Source: Zygnema cylindricum
Lineage: Eukaryota > Streptophyta > Zygnematophyceae > Zygnematales > Zygnemataceae
Assembly: GCA_037447655.1 (NCBI GenBank)
Contig: JBBHKE010003003.1
Span: forward strand, 268,181 to 332,180
DNA length: 64,000 nt
Direction: 5' to 3'
This document shows positions 11,209 through 22,820 of the stretch, piece by piece (position 1 is the stretch's first letter; every line of letters begins with the position of its first letter). Both the position numbers and the translations under genes were made by a program. The notes below the pieces were generated by a model, which worked only from the letters and a program-made list of their open reading frames with translations, had not been told where the DNA came from and searched no databases.

Positions 11209-11397
11209 TCAAAGGCTCTCACAAATGGGATTAATCAGACAACCGGGGAAAGGGCAACCATAAGCAAAGATGACGTCTCGATCCACCGTATTGAAGGCAT
11301 TGGAAATATCAACTTGAAAGACCAACCAACCCTTATGGACACCCAACAAAGCTCGAATCTCGTGGACCACGACCTCTACATCTCCTGTTGTGCCCAC
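11209..11397 (-). pseudogene. fragment of a LINE-type (non-LTR) reverse transcriptase
   Basis: The minus-strand frame encodes VVVHEIRALLGVHKGWLVFQ followed by VDISNAFNTVDRDVIF. The VDxxNAFNxVxR signature matches the RT block of LINE-like elements common in plants and algae, distinct from copia RT. Only about 60 residues remain before a stop; no endonuclease or YxDD block was seen nearby. It lies just beyond the 3' LTR of copia D. Confidence 0.6.
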
Positions 11398-11528
11398 CCG
11401 AAAATGATGAGAAGAAAAATAATCATGAAATGTTAGTTAAAGTTGGATGTAATCGGCACGTGCCACCAATCGAAATATTTCCTCTCCCACAGCAATAAGG
11501 CAAATCCCCCCAATGATTTGGTGACAAT

Positions 11529-12440
11529 TGTAACTCTGTGACCTCCATTGCCCCCCAGAGTATCCAGCTTATATGAAGCTTCTAGGATAATATTCTCCCT
11601 TTTGACTTTCCCACTAAATAAGTGCCACCCAAGCACACAAGTATTCTAACCGCCATCTCCCCTGTGAAGGCTCAACTCCCCTGAGCCGAACCAAAAAAAA
11701 TCACTCAATTTGCTCCCTTGAGCAGTGAGTTATAACAGGCCAAAGATGGCCTATAAATACAAAAGGTCACCTGGAGAGAGGCGCCTCAAAAAAATCTAAG
11801 TCCCTAAACCTCTACTCACAGCTATGTACTACTAAACCTTAGACCGATGGGAGGACGGTACAGTACAAGAAGGTACAGTGGCCTATGTACTTCTTGTACG
11901 GCCATTATACGACATGACCTTCTAGTTGACGCCTGTCATCTTGGGACCCATGGTTCCTCCTCCCGTCTTCTCCGGTGACCAGTGATATCTTGCCACGTGG
12001 CACTGCGTGACATTGTCTCTGATAGCTGCCAAAAGTTTATTCCGGGTTGGCGGCAATCTCGACCGTCCGATCGCGCTAATTTGTGGGGTTCGATCCGCAT
12101 CCGTGCATTGCATACGTTTATATGTACAGCGTCGCCCGTTTGTTCCTTTAAACGAATGAGTCATTGTGAAACTATTTAAGTAAATATCAAGCCCCATATG
12201 TGTATTGATTTTTCTACGACCTTGTGGATAAGGCGGACGACTACTTTGACCGGTGGTGAATGTGTAGGAGTAGGATCGAATCTGGATCAGGCCACTATTC
12301 ATTTTGTTAGAGGTATCTCCTTACTATCTCCTCAGGTGCTTGAAGGCAGCCATGGCTGCCTAAGTCTCAGTGATGTCGTGCATGAGAGACAAGCAAGGCG
12401 AACCATGCATCCTAACTAGCAAAGTCAAAAGCACAAACAT
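11529..12440 (-). repeat. diverged minus-strand copia LTR (3' LTR of D)
   Basis: On the plus strand it starts TGTAACTCTGTGACCTCCAT, the reverse of the LTR end that carries the gag ATG. It shares blocks with the other LTRs (CCTCTAGGAT-type block, CCCCTGAG, GGCCTATAAATAC). The right end near 12440 is approximate because no TG...CA boundary or target duplication was convincing. Confidence 0.6.
12221..12298 (+). other. tRNA-like block antisense to the D LTR
   Basis: GTGGATAAGGCGG resembles a tRNA A box and GGATCGAATCTGG resembles a B box, about 45 nt apart, on the strand opposite to the LTR. The cloverleaf is degenerate. Similar antisense blocks lie at comparable offsets in the A and B LTRs. Confidence 0.4.
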
Positions 12441-12578
12441 ATATACAAATAGAAAAATGAATGTGAAGGTAAAATGTATATACATCATGAGAAAGAATAA
12501 ATGTGGAGATGACAAAAAGGCAACGGGAATAATACTACCTTAAAGTGAAATGAATCCAATAATTCCTTCCCCTGCTAC

Positions 12579-13385
12579 TTAGCCTGCGGAGGAGCTGGCC
12601 AAAACCGCCGGCGGCTCACAGCAGCCATGGCTGAACCAATGGCCAGCTGGCACAGCCGTCAATAGAGGGACTAGGCACTCCATTTGGAACCCTTGGTTGG
12701 AATGGTTGCACAGGAGCATAGAGGTCTCGCCATCTGCACGACGACAGATGGTACACTCCATCGCCTCCGTGATCGGCATCCTCATCGGATCCAAATCCTG
12801 TGACAAATCCGCTAAGTAACAATGTGACAAATCCGCTAAGTAACAAGGTGCACAGTTATTCGAATGCTCTCGAATTGTCCTTCTATCCTCACCCTGCAAA
12901 CCCAACATCCCATCTCGTTAGCATCCATTTCCACCACACGAAGAATGTGTGGTGAAACATCAGTGTCCAAAGTGTCAAAGAAATAACTCGAGTCGAACAA
13001 AATACCGGGCTCACTGAAAATGTCTGGTGATGATGGGCTGCACGACAAGGTCTTTTCTGCGAACAGGGAGTTAAAAATTTCTTCCCCAATGACGATACTA
13101 GAGAATGCTGGAAGAGCTGAAGCGAAATGTGCCATAGTGGGCAACGGTCGACGGGCTGAAATGACAAGGAGGCGGATTTTGCGCGCCGGAAAGTGTGTCG
13201 GTCGATAAGAGAATGTCTGGTCGTGCATGTCCACACCACCACCGATTCGGAAAATAACATCTTGGTTGACTAAATACTCATAATCGTTGCATTTAGTGAC
13301 TAGTGCCAGAACGGAATTTTCCACGTACTCATTATCGTTTCCGTTCTGGAACCGAAAGACGAGCGGGTCCTTGGTGATTCCAAGC
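12579..13385 (-). pseudogene. non-copia coding relic with a PHD-finger-like motif
   Basis: A continuous minus-strand frame (13546-12836) leaves copia RNase H after TKPVPSP at about 13385 and continues for about 180 non-copia residues (LVFRFQNGNDNEYVENSV ... DSSYFFDTLDTD). In another frame, 12908-12579 encodes MECTICRRADGETSMLLCNH then GFQMECLVPLLTAVPAGHWF, close to a PHD finger (CxxC ... MLLCDxCxxGxHxxCL...P.G.WxCxxC) but lacking several metal ligands (N for D, S for C). A 24-nt motif is duplicated at 12798-12845. PHD fingers occur in some green-algal and moss retroelement polyproteins, so this may be from another retroelement rather than a host gene. Confidence 0.45.
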
Positions 13386-16300
13386 ACCGGGGATGGGACA
13401 GGTTTTGTCATCATATCATCTACCATTTCTCCATCTGGCCTGTATTCCAATTTTATAATTTTATTCCCAACCTTTTCCCTAACAAAGCTCAGTGTCACAT
13501 CCATATTGTTTGCCTTAAAATGATGTTTAGGATTGCTGCACACCACTTTTCATAAATCCAAGCTCTTAGAGCAAGGATTTCACCCACATTAATTCTTTTA
13601 CAGCAGAGCAAGGGGCCATGTACTCAGCCTCTATTGTGGACGGAGCAACAACCTTTTGTTGCTTGCTGCTCCCACAACAAGCCCCATTCCCAATATACAA
13701 CACATACCCAGAAGTACACCTCCTCATCGAAGCATCCCCATAACCGGCATCACTCCAAGTGGTGATGTTAGTATTGCCTGCTTTTGAGTTAATCTAAATA
13801 TTTTATTCTCTCTATCGCTCTCCTTCTGAATTCCCAAGATATACTTTGTTTTTCCCAAATCCTTCATTTCAAATCTACCTTTCAGATCACATTTCAGTTC
13901 ATTAATATTCCTCATTGATTTACTTAAAACAAAAAAATCATCAACATAGTTTGCAATGAAAATTCTACCTTCCTCATCTTCAATAAGATAGATGGAATGA
14001 TCCGAGCTGATTCGAACATATCAAAAATTCGTCAAAAACTAGTCCAGTTTCTTGTTCCATTGGCGAGCAGCTTGCTTTAGTCCATAAAGAGACTATATCA
14101 ACCTGCACACCTTGCTTTTGTTGTCCCTAGCCTATTTCAGCCATGGATTACTCACGGAAGACCCCCACAAACTACCCCAAAACAGCTGTGTTTAAGACAA
14201 CACATATTACTCCACAGTAAACAAAATCACCTCAAACTGCAGCAATATGCATTATACTATAGACAATGTAAACTCCCAAAGTTACAGCCAAATCCACCAA
14301 GGAATCTAGAAGATATAAGCTCCAGGGTTTCCCAAAAACAGCTGACAGCTTCTCAAACTAACCAAGTAGACTTCCCACAGAAATCTACAGAATTGACAAA
14401 ACACAATGAAACATTACAAAAATATATTTTGTAGGTCAAAGAATATCTCTACAAAGTTTCATACAAAAACATCAATCAGGGTGATCACACCATCTGGTCA
14501 ATTTTGCAGAAAAACAGTCTGCCATGGCTTTGATAAACTTAACTGTGATACTAAAATAAACTAAGTCCTACAAGTTTATACTGAGGTTCACTAATTAATG
14601 TACGGAGGAATACCAACCGTACGTAATCTACCATCTACTTAAAGTAATGTGAGTATACCCCAATAATTAAAGGTATGTCAGAATAAATAAGTGTACACTA
14701 TTAATTAATAAACAAAAAGACAAACCAATGTTGTTACAAATATTTACAAGTACACACAATCTCACAAAATCGTACGCTGAGTCACTCAACGAAACTCCTC
14801 GAATTTCGTCAAACAATCCGAGACGTCCAAATTGTACATCTTGTGATTTGACGCGATTTTGCATCCCCACTCCATGAAAAATTACGGCTACCTTTGTCCG
14901 CCGTCCGTAGCTTTTATTCGGCCCCCTTGATGTCACGCCACGTGGTCCCAAAGTCCACTTGACGAAACGACGTCAAACCATCCAAATTTGTCCATACCGC
15001 AATTACGTACTTCGCCATAAATTACGCCAATTTAAAGTACACCTGTCAAATAAGATTCTTTGTACCGTCGCGTCCATTTCCATAAATGCCACCGTCGCAT
15101 TGTGTTTCGTACGTGCGACGTACCATTTCAACCTCTTCGAATATCTTACGTCGGATCGCTTCGCGATCCGCCGTCCATTTCTCCAACGCATTCCGTAAAT
15201 TACGTGCGTTGGTTCGCGTCACTCAAATTATTATTTCGTACGTCGAACTTCAATTAATTTTACTTCTCCCTCAACCCGAAAATCCAATTGTACAACCACA
15301 TTAAATTCATTTAATAAATTACGCACGAAACGTCGCGTGCGCACAAAGTGTGTCGTACGCACGAAACTAACATTTCAAAAACAACATCTTTCTTCTCTTT
15401 TTTCCACAATGAATATCTCTTCCTCCAATTCTCCGTGTTTGAAAACAGTTGTGATATCCATTTGATGCACTTCCATGTCTTCCGCTGCTGCCAGACTAAG
15501 TAGATTATCCGGACAGAGGGAAATCTAACAACTGGAGCAAAAGTCTTATCATAATCGATCTTTTCCTTTTGTGCGAATCCTTTGGCTACTAATCTAGCCT
15601 GATACTACTTGATAGTGTTATCCGGGTTGAGTTTCAGCTTGAATACCCACTTGCATCCAATCGGCTTTCTGTCCGGGGGACATTCCACTAGCTCCCATGT
15701 GTTTGCTTCCATAATGGAAACCATTTCATCGTTAATAGCTGTCATCAATTTACTTTGTTCCGGACTATTAATTGCTTCCGAATAGGTTTGGGGTTCACTC
15801 AAATGTGACAGCTTAGTTACCTACTTATCTCTCTTGAAGTCTCTTGCTGCTTCTCCTCCCTCGTTCAAAGTCCGATGCCGAAATAGAGGGTAATCTCGGA
15901 TTTCTTCGAATGCCTTCATCTTCTCCTCTATCCGTGGAGTCCATCTACGGTCTTTCTCCTCTATCTATAAAGTCCATTTCTGGCCTTTCCTCGTTCTCTT
16001 CCTCGGTTTGAACCAAAACCGTGGCTCCAAAAGAGAGTCATTCTCGGTCAATTTTTCCTCTTTATCTGCAAACTCTGGCTGAACTCGAGTTGTGTTATAA
16101 GAATCTGAATATAACTCACTTTGTGATTCAATTCTAATTCTGACCGGTTTAGTGTATTTAAAGGGATCCACTGACATTCCTTCATCCATAACTACCATGT
16201 GTTTTGCTAGGATGATATCTTCTTTCTCGAGATCATAAACTTTATATCCCTTTACATTTTCATCATACCTAAGTAAGTACCTCGGCTTTCCCCTTGCATC

Positions 16301-17358
16301 TAACTTCCAATCAGTTTTTCTGCATTTAGACTAAAAACTTGACTTCCGAACACCTTCAAGTGTGAGGTATCCGGTTTTCTCCCGGTCCATCTTTCATAGG
16401 GTGTTTGACCTTTCACGGCCAAGGTAAGGACTTTATTCTTAAGATAATTAGCACAATTCATAGCTTTTGCCCAAAAGCGTTTCCTTATCTTTTTATATGA
16501 TAACATACTACGGCCACTATCACTTAATGTCCGATTTAGTCTCTCGGCTACACTGTTTTGTTCCGTGTTATTTGGGACAATCTTATGGTGTTAAACCCCT
16601 TCCTCTTTCAAATAATCCTCAAACTGATTAGAGGTGTAATCCCCCCCATTATCACTCCACACTCTCTTTATAGGTGTCTCATGGAGCTTCTCAATCCATG
16701 CTTTATACTCTTTAAAATAAGCTGGTGCCTCAGATATATTTTTCATGAAATAGACTCGAGAATACCTAGACCAATCATCAGTGATAGTAAGCATAAATCG
16801 TTTCCCCTTAACCGACGACATTTTGGCCGGTCCCCATATGTCACTATGAACTAGATCTATGACTTTTTCACCTTTATAGTTTGTGGCATTTGGGAAAGGT
16901 AATCGGTGGGCCTTTCCTTGAGCGCATCCACTATCGTCATCTAAGGTCTCATTATCCCCAAAATGATTTCCCTCAACTACTCTCATTTTCTTCATATCTT
17001 TCAATCTATCTAGATGCACATGCCCCAATATCTTATGCCAAATAATTAAGTAACTTACACCAGCATAGTTAACCCTCGTCTTTCGATTACTCAAATTCAG
17101 CCCAAACATTCTTTGGCTACCCTTTTCAGTTGTGAAATATACCTCATCCTCATAGCTAGCAACAAAGACTCCTTTCTTAGTACTAGTCTCAAAACCCTTA
17201 TCATCTAAGACCGACGTAGAGATAAGGTTTTTTTTAAACTCTGGGATAAAACATACATCAAAGAAAGTGACTATGGATGTCTTACCTTCAAATAAGACTT
17301 TCAGATCCACAGATCCCACTAAGCTAGTGGTCAGTATTTGTAATTTTGTGACCTCCAT
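13386..17358 (-). pseudogene. pol of copia D, broken
   Basis: The frame at 17358-16591 starts at the LTR ATG (MEVTKLQI) and jumps directly to the end of the protease region (TTSLVGSVDLKVL), then GAG-pre-integrase (IIWHKILGHVHLDRL) and integrase (DLVHSDIWGPAKMSS, SDNGGDYTSNQFE). Remnants follow at 16506-16300 (WAKAMNCANYLKN), 16198-15965, 15802-15605 (RT start, [14 protein letters not shown]), then RT and RNase H remnants down to 13386. Gag, zinc knuckle and most of protease are gone. Several stops and frameshifts plus a solo LTR make it non-functional. Confidence 0.8.
14119..15386. mobile_element. solo LTR inside element D
   Basis: TGTTGTCCCTAG...AAAAACAACA, with ends that are inverted repeats (TGTTGT/ACAACA). 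Flanks are GCTTT (14114-14118) and TCTTT (15387-15391), a 4/5 match. It sits exactly where the RT of D is interrupted relative to element C. About 1.27 kb, no coding sequence. It shares end sequence and an internal CTGTACGGAGG-type block with the solo LTR at 20456-21194. Confidence 0.6.
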
Positions 17359-18288
17359 TGGTCCACAGAATGTCCAGCTTATATGAAGCCTCTAGGATAA
17401 TATTTGCACTTTTAATTTGGCAATGAATAAGTGCCACCCTGGCATGCAAAAATTGTGAATGACTACACTCTTGTGTAGCTTGGACTCCCCTGAGTTGGCA
17501 GCAAAAAGAATCACTAAAATTGCTCACCTGAGCATTAAGTTATGGCTGGCCAAAGATGGCCTATAAATACAGAAGCACTCTTCGAGAGAGGCGGCTACCT
17601 TAATTTTCCTAAGTCCTAAGCTCCCTCTCTAAACCTACTACTAGTGTTCCCTAACAAATCAAATAATTGTAAGGTACAATAAGGTACAGGTACCGCTGTA
17701 CGTCTTGTACGACCATAGTATGACATGGCCGCTCCGCTGATGCGTGTTTGTTCCTCAGCCGTAGTTGCTCCCCCCATAATATCCGATGTCCAACCATATC
17801 TCGCCACGTGTCGACCGGCGACATTGGCTTGCAAACCGCCAAATGTCCACTCCGGAATTCTGGCTCCTTTTGGAGCCGTCGATCAAGAACGACATTTGAT
17901 TTCATCCGTTGAAATTAGATGTCGTTTCGTTTATTTCGTATGGTACAGTATTTTGTACGGTACTGTACGTTTCATGTTCATTTTGTTTCGTATGTGTCAT
18001 CGCCTCACTATTTAAATATTTATCACATATAATATACGTAACGCTTCATCAAGACCTATTAGATAAAGCTTACGGCTACGCCGTACGGTAGTTATATGGA
18101 TGTCAGAAGATCAATTCCTACACCTAACAGTTCCTACACTTAACATACTATCTTTTGCAGGGGTTGTTTCTTCTGCCTGTCTTTTTATGTGCCTGAGACA
18201 GCCATGGCTGCCTTCCAGTTCTCTGTGACTAGGACAAGTATGAGAACTGTAGAATGACCATAGACTAACAAAATACCGCTTTTCAACA
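17339..18288 (-). repeat. LTR shared by elements C and D
   Basis: 950 bp, minus orientation, TGTTGAAAAG...AAAATTACA. On its right it follows the RNase H end and purine tract (AAAATAAAGGGAG) of C, so it is the 3' LTR of C. On its left it precedes the D frame, so it is the 5' LTR of D. The arrangement is LTR-int-LTR-int-LTR, the usual product of recombination between elements. The D start codon (17358) lies inside it. Confidence 0.75.
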
Positions 18289-21200
18289 CTCCCTTTATTT
18301 TCTAGTCTATCTTTTGCTTTAGTCCAAACTTCTCCTCCTACAAAACATCAATTTGGGAGAAGGAACCGGCTTAGTCATCATATCTGCTACCATTTCTCCA
18401 TCCGGTCTATTTTCCAAACTAATTATTTTATTCTCAACCTTCTCTCTAACAAAGCTTAAAAGAATATCCATATGATTTGCTTTAAAGTGATGCTTAGGAT
18501 TTGTTGCAATTGCAATCGCGGCTTGATTATCACAAAATATCTTTTGCACTCCACTCTTTATATATCCAAGTTCTTCAAGCAAAGATTTCACCCACATTAA
18601 TTTTTTCATAGCCGAACAAGAGGCCATATACTTTGCCTCCATGGTGGACTCAGCAATCACCTTTTGTTGCTTACTGCTCCAACAGTATGCCCCATTCCCA
18701 ACATACAACACATACCCAGAAGTACACCTCTTCATAGGAGCATCCCCATATCTGGCATCACTCTAAGTGGTGATGTTAGTATTATCCCCTCCAAAATACA
18801 ACCACAGATCATCGTTCCTATCAAGTATCGCATGACCCTTTTGGCCGCTTCCCAATCGTTCTTCCTATGATCATTCAGACTCCTACTTAATATCCCAGCT
18901 GCAGGTATTTCTGGACGAGTACATTTCATAAAATATATCAAACTACCGACAACTTGTCTGTATGGAATAGTTTGCATAAACTTGCTTTCCTCAAGTCCTA
19001 ACTCATTATCTAAGATCAAGACTCCCTCTTCTGGGCTCCTGTCATTTCCCTTCTTTAAGTCCATTAGAGTCGTACAACTATTTGCTTTATCCATTTGAAA
19101 ATTTTCAAGCATATTTCCTCTTGCTTTCTTTTGAGTTAGTCTAATTGTTTTCTTCTCTCTTTCCCTCTCCATCGGAATTCCCAAAATTTATACTTTGCCT
19201 CCCCCAAGTCCTTCATTTCAAATCTACTCGTTAGGTCCTTTTTCAATCCATTAATTTTCTCCATTGATTTACTCAAAACAAGCAAATCATCAACATAGAT
19301 GGCAATGAAAATTTTACCTTTCTCGTCCTCAAAAAGATAGATGGAATGGTCTGAACTGATTCGGATATATCCTAAACTCATCAAGAACTCGTCCAGCTTC
19401 TTGTTCTATTGGCATGGAGCTTGCTTTAGTCCATAAAGAGACTTTATCAATCTGCACACCTTACTTTCTTCTCCTTTCTCCACAAATCTTTCTGGTTGAG
19501 GCATGAAGATCTTCTTCTAATTCTCTGTGTAAGACAGCGGTTTTGATGTCCATCTGGTGCACTTCCATGTTTTACCCTGCCGCTAGACTGAGTAGAATCC
19601 GGACGGAGGGAAATGTAACAACTGGAGCGAAGGTCTCCTCATAATCGATTCATTTTTTCAGTGTGAATCCCTTTGCCACTAATGTGTCTTTGTATCGCTT
19701 GATAGTGTTATCCGGATTGAGTTTTAACTTAAAAACCCACTTGCATCCTATCGACTTTCTGTCCGGAGGACAATCCACCAACTCCTATGTGTCGGCTTCC
19801 ATAATAGAAGCCATCTCATCATTAATGGTTGTCATCCATCTACTACGTTCCGGACTATTAATTGCCTCTGAGTAAGTCTGGGGTTCCCTTAAATGTGCCA
19901 GCTTAGTTACCTTGTTGTTCACTTGTCTCTCTTGAAGTCTCTTTCTGCTTCTCCTTCCTCTTTCAAACTCTGATGCTAGAATGGAGGGTAATCTCGGATT
20001 TCTCCGAACGACTTCCTCTTCTCCCCTATCCGTGGAGTCCATCTTCGGACGTTCATTATCCATTTTCGGTCTTTCCTCGCTTTCTTCGTCAGTTTGAATA
20101 GAAAGATGTGACTCCAAGAGAGGGTCACTCTCGGTCACATTTTTCTCTTTCTCTGCAAGGTCAGGCTGAACCGGAGTTCGGTTAGAAGAATCTGAATCTA
20201 ACTCATTTTCGGATTCAATTTTAATTCTAACTAGTTTAGTGTATTTAAAGGAATCTATCGACTTTCCTTCATCCATGACTACCAAGTGTTTTACTAGAAT
20301 GATATCTTCTCTTACGAGATCATAAACTCTATATCCCTTTACATGCTTATCATACCCAAGTAGGTATCCCGGCTTTCCCCTTGCATCTAACTTCCAATCA
20401 CATTTTTTTGTGATTAGACTAAACGCTTGACTTCCAAACACCTTTAAGTGTGAAATGTTGTTCTGAGACAAGTGCTGGTACTGAAGATGAAGAAGATGCA
20501 GCAGTAGTCATCGTAGAACAAATCAAGAGAGGAAGCTTCCACAAATACCGATGGCTGAACAGAAACTTTGACAGACTATAACTTTCAGAAAAACGCTCCA
20601 AACGTCCTGAAAATTTGTCACAATTTAGATAACATACAAAGGAACACACACACAAAATTTCAATCAATTCCGCTAACAAATCTGTGAGATATGTAGAAAT
20701 GAAATTACATAAAACTGAGTGTACAGTTTTCATATCATTTGTTCCTAAAAATCAAATTCACTAAGTCCTACTTTTATACACCGAAACTACACTAAGCTGT
20801 ACGGAGGCATTCCAGCCGTACATCTAACATTCTATCACAAATATTTACACCGAAGTTCAGACAACGTAAAGTGATAATGATCTAGTCACGCCTCGTCACT
20901 ATTTGTTGGCGGCGGCTGTCAGCGGTCCGATTAGAGGATTTGGCACCGTAGAATTGACTTCACGAAGTCCACTGGTCCTGCCGAATTTCCGTACGTCCAC
21001 GGAGGACATACTCACGCATTCTCCCAAGTGACGACACGTGTCCCAAGTGTGAATGAACCGTGAACTCCCAACTTCACTGTCACACTAATTTCGGTAAGTA
21101 CTGAACCGAACTCAACCAAAAATAGCTTAAGTCCCGAACAGCTCTCTCTCACAGCTGAGGCATAAAGAGGACTAAAGCTTTCTAAAAAACAACATGAAAT

Positions 21201-21802
21201 ATTAGGTTTTCTCTCGGTCCATCTTTGATAAGGTGTTTTTGTTTTTACAGCCGAGGTAAGGACTCTATTTTTGAGATAGTTAGCACAATTCATAGCTTCT
21301 GCCCAAAAACTTTTTCTTATCTTTTTATCCGACAACATACTACGGGCACTATCACTTAATGTCCGATTTAGTCTCACGGCTACACCGTTTTGTTTTGGGT
21401 TCTTTGGAACAGTCTTTTGGTGTTGAACCCTTTCCTCTTTCAAAAAATCCTCAAACTCATTAGAAGTGTATTCCCCCCCCTTATCACTCCTCACTCTCTT
21501 TAAATATGTCTCATGAAGCTTCTCACTCCATGCTTTATACTCTTTAAAATAAGCCCAAGCCTCAGATTTATTTTTCAAGAAATATACTCTAGAGTATCTA
21601 GAATAATCATCAGTGATAGTAAGTATAAATCATTTCCCTCCAATTGATAGCACTTTGGTCGGTCCCCATATGTCAGAATGAATCAAATCTAAGACCTTTT
21701 CACCCTTATATGTTGCGGTTTTTGGAAAAGGCAATCTCTGGGCCTTGCCTTGAGCACTTCCACTACAATTATCTAAGGTCTCATTATCTCCAAAATGTAA
21801 TC
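18289..21802 (-). pseudogene. copia element C internal region, broken and cut by element A
   Basis: Minus-strand remnants run from integrase (21578-21195: VRSDKGGEYTSNEFEDFLKE, RKSFWAEAMNCANYLKNRV) through a solo LTR (20456-21194) to the integrase C-terminus and RT (20455-19785, VFGSQAFSL), the YVDDLLVLSKS box (about 19300), and RNase H (18735-18319: STMEAKYMASCSAMKKLMWV, MTKPVPSPKL). Multiple stops and frameshifts. The right part (protease, gag, 5' LTR) is missing because element A inserted at 21803 and the far side of A falls in the assembly gap. Confidence 0.8.
20456..21194. mobile_element. solo LTR inside element C, with target duplication
   Basis: 739 bp, TGTTGTTCTGAG...TAAAAAACAACA, flanked by a perfect TGAAA duplication (20451-20455 and 21195-21199). 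It interrupts the integrase of C at the point where the other copia copies run on. No coding sequence. Confidence 0.8.
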
Positions 21803-22009
21803 TGTTGAAATAAGTAGTTTTTGGTATTTTCTAGGTCTAAAAAAATTAGCGGAAACAGATAAAGAAAATGCAGGCAGCCTGCCTCCATTTTTTCTCTCTT
21901 GCCCCCATACTTGTTGTTGTCACTGTAGGAGAGAGAGAGCGATGGAGCCATGGTTGCCTCACCTCCATAGGAAGGACTAAAGAGTGACTTAAGTCACTCT
22001 CAACGAAAG

Positions 22010-22082
22010 GTTGAGTCCGGCAGGACTCGAACACCCGACTGGCAAAGCGCGGCGTAGCCATTAGCTCTAACAAGTCTGTCAT
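22010..22082 (-). other. tRNA-like block antisense to the A LTR
   Basis: On the minus strand: AGAGCTAATGGCTACG (A-box-like) then GGTGTTCGAGTCC (B-box-like, exact TTCGAGTCC core) about 45 nt on. The 3' LTR copy (33722-33797) reads GGGTTCGAGTCTTGCC. The cloverleaf stems are poor, so it is tRNA-like only. Confidence 0.45.
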
Positions 22083-22585
22083 AGAAGTCCGTTAGGAGAT
22101 ATAGGGTTTGATAAGTATTTAAACTATTGTATAATACTGAAACCATTTAACAAAAATATGGACAAATGAACATAGAACTTGTTAAGGTCTAGTGCGAACT
22201 TCATTTCGCACGATAAAAATGAATCGGACATTTGTTTCAACGGTCGACATTTAATGTCCGATTTAATCCGACGGCGCACATCATCACCGTGATCACAGAA
22301 TGTTCACTTTGGCTTTTATGGACGTGGCATGATATGGCGCCGCGTGGAAGGATGACATTCAGTCACGGGAATTCTGGAGAATATGCGAACGAGTGGAAAA
22401 GTGACACGCGTCCACTCAGTAGCCTTCTCGTACACCAACCGTACAGAAAGGACATCGGCCGTAGTACCTTTCTGTACTTAACAGTTATATGATTCGTTCT
22501 TACTTCAGTAGATAGGGGTTGTGAGAGAGGTTTAGGACTTAAGAAATTTTGGTAGGTAGTCACCTCTCTCTCTAAGAGAGCTTTG

Positions 22586-22592
22586 TATAAAT
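22586..22592 (+). promoter_or_regulatory. TATA-like box in the A LTR
   Basis: TATAAAT lies ~200 bp before the LTR end, after a CTCTCTAAGAGAG hairpin. Likely the Pol II promoter of the element, by position only. Confidence 0.35.
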
Positions 22593-22805
22593 TGGCATTT
22601 TTGCCGGCTCATAACTTATGGGCTAGTTAGCCGTTTTCAGTGATTCTTTTTCCTACGGACTCAAAGAAGTCCAGGCTGCACAGGGCTGCAGTCAAACTGT
22701 CAGTTTGCCTTCTTGGGCAGCAATGGTTGTGGCTTGAATTGGGTTAGTGAAAACAATCTAGAGGCTTCCTATATTATGTGGTCCAATGGAGGACTTAGAA
22801 TTGCA

Positions 22806-22820
22806 AGTTATGGGCCCACC
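22806..22820 (+). promoter_or_regulatory. primer-binding site of element A
   Basis: AGTTATGGGCCCACC directly after the LTR; 14 of 15 nt are complementary to the plant initiator tRNA-Met anticodon arm (GGUGGGCCCAUAACC). Confidence 0.75.

Larger units (their letters stand above)
11529..18288 (-). mobile_element. Ty1/copia element D (minus), rearranged
   Basis: Reading right to left: an LTR (18288-17339) shared with element C; an in-frame deletion that joins the LTR start codon to the protease region; integrase, RT and RNase H (17358-13386) interrupted by a solo LTR at 14119-15386; a non-copia segment (13385-12450); a diverged LTR (about 12440-11529). It is an old relic of the same broad family as elements A, B and C. 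Confidence 0.7.
21803..22805 (+). repeat. 5' LTR of element A
   Basis: Its first ~510 bp match the 3' LTR at 33519-34032. It contains a TATA-like box in sense orientation (22586-22592), an antisense tRNA-like block (about 22010-22082) and the gag ATG at 22788. Confidence 0.85.
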
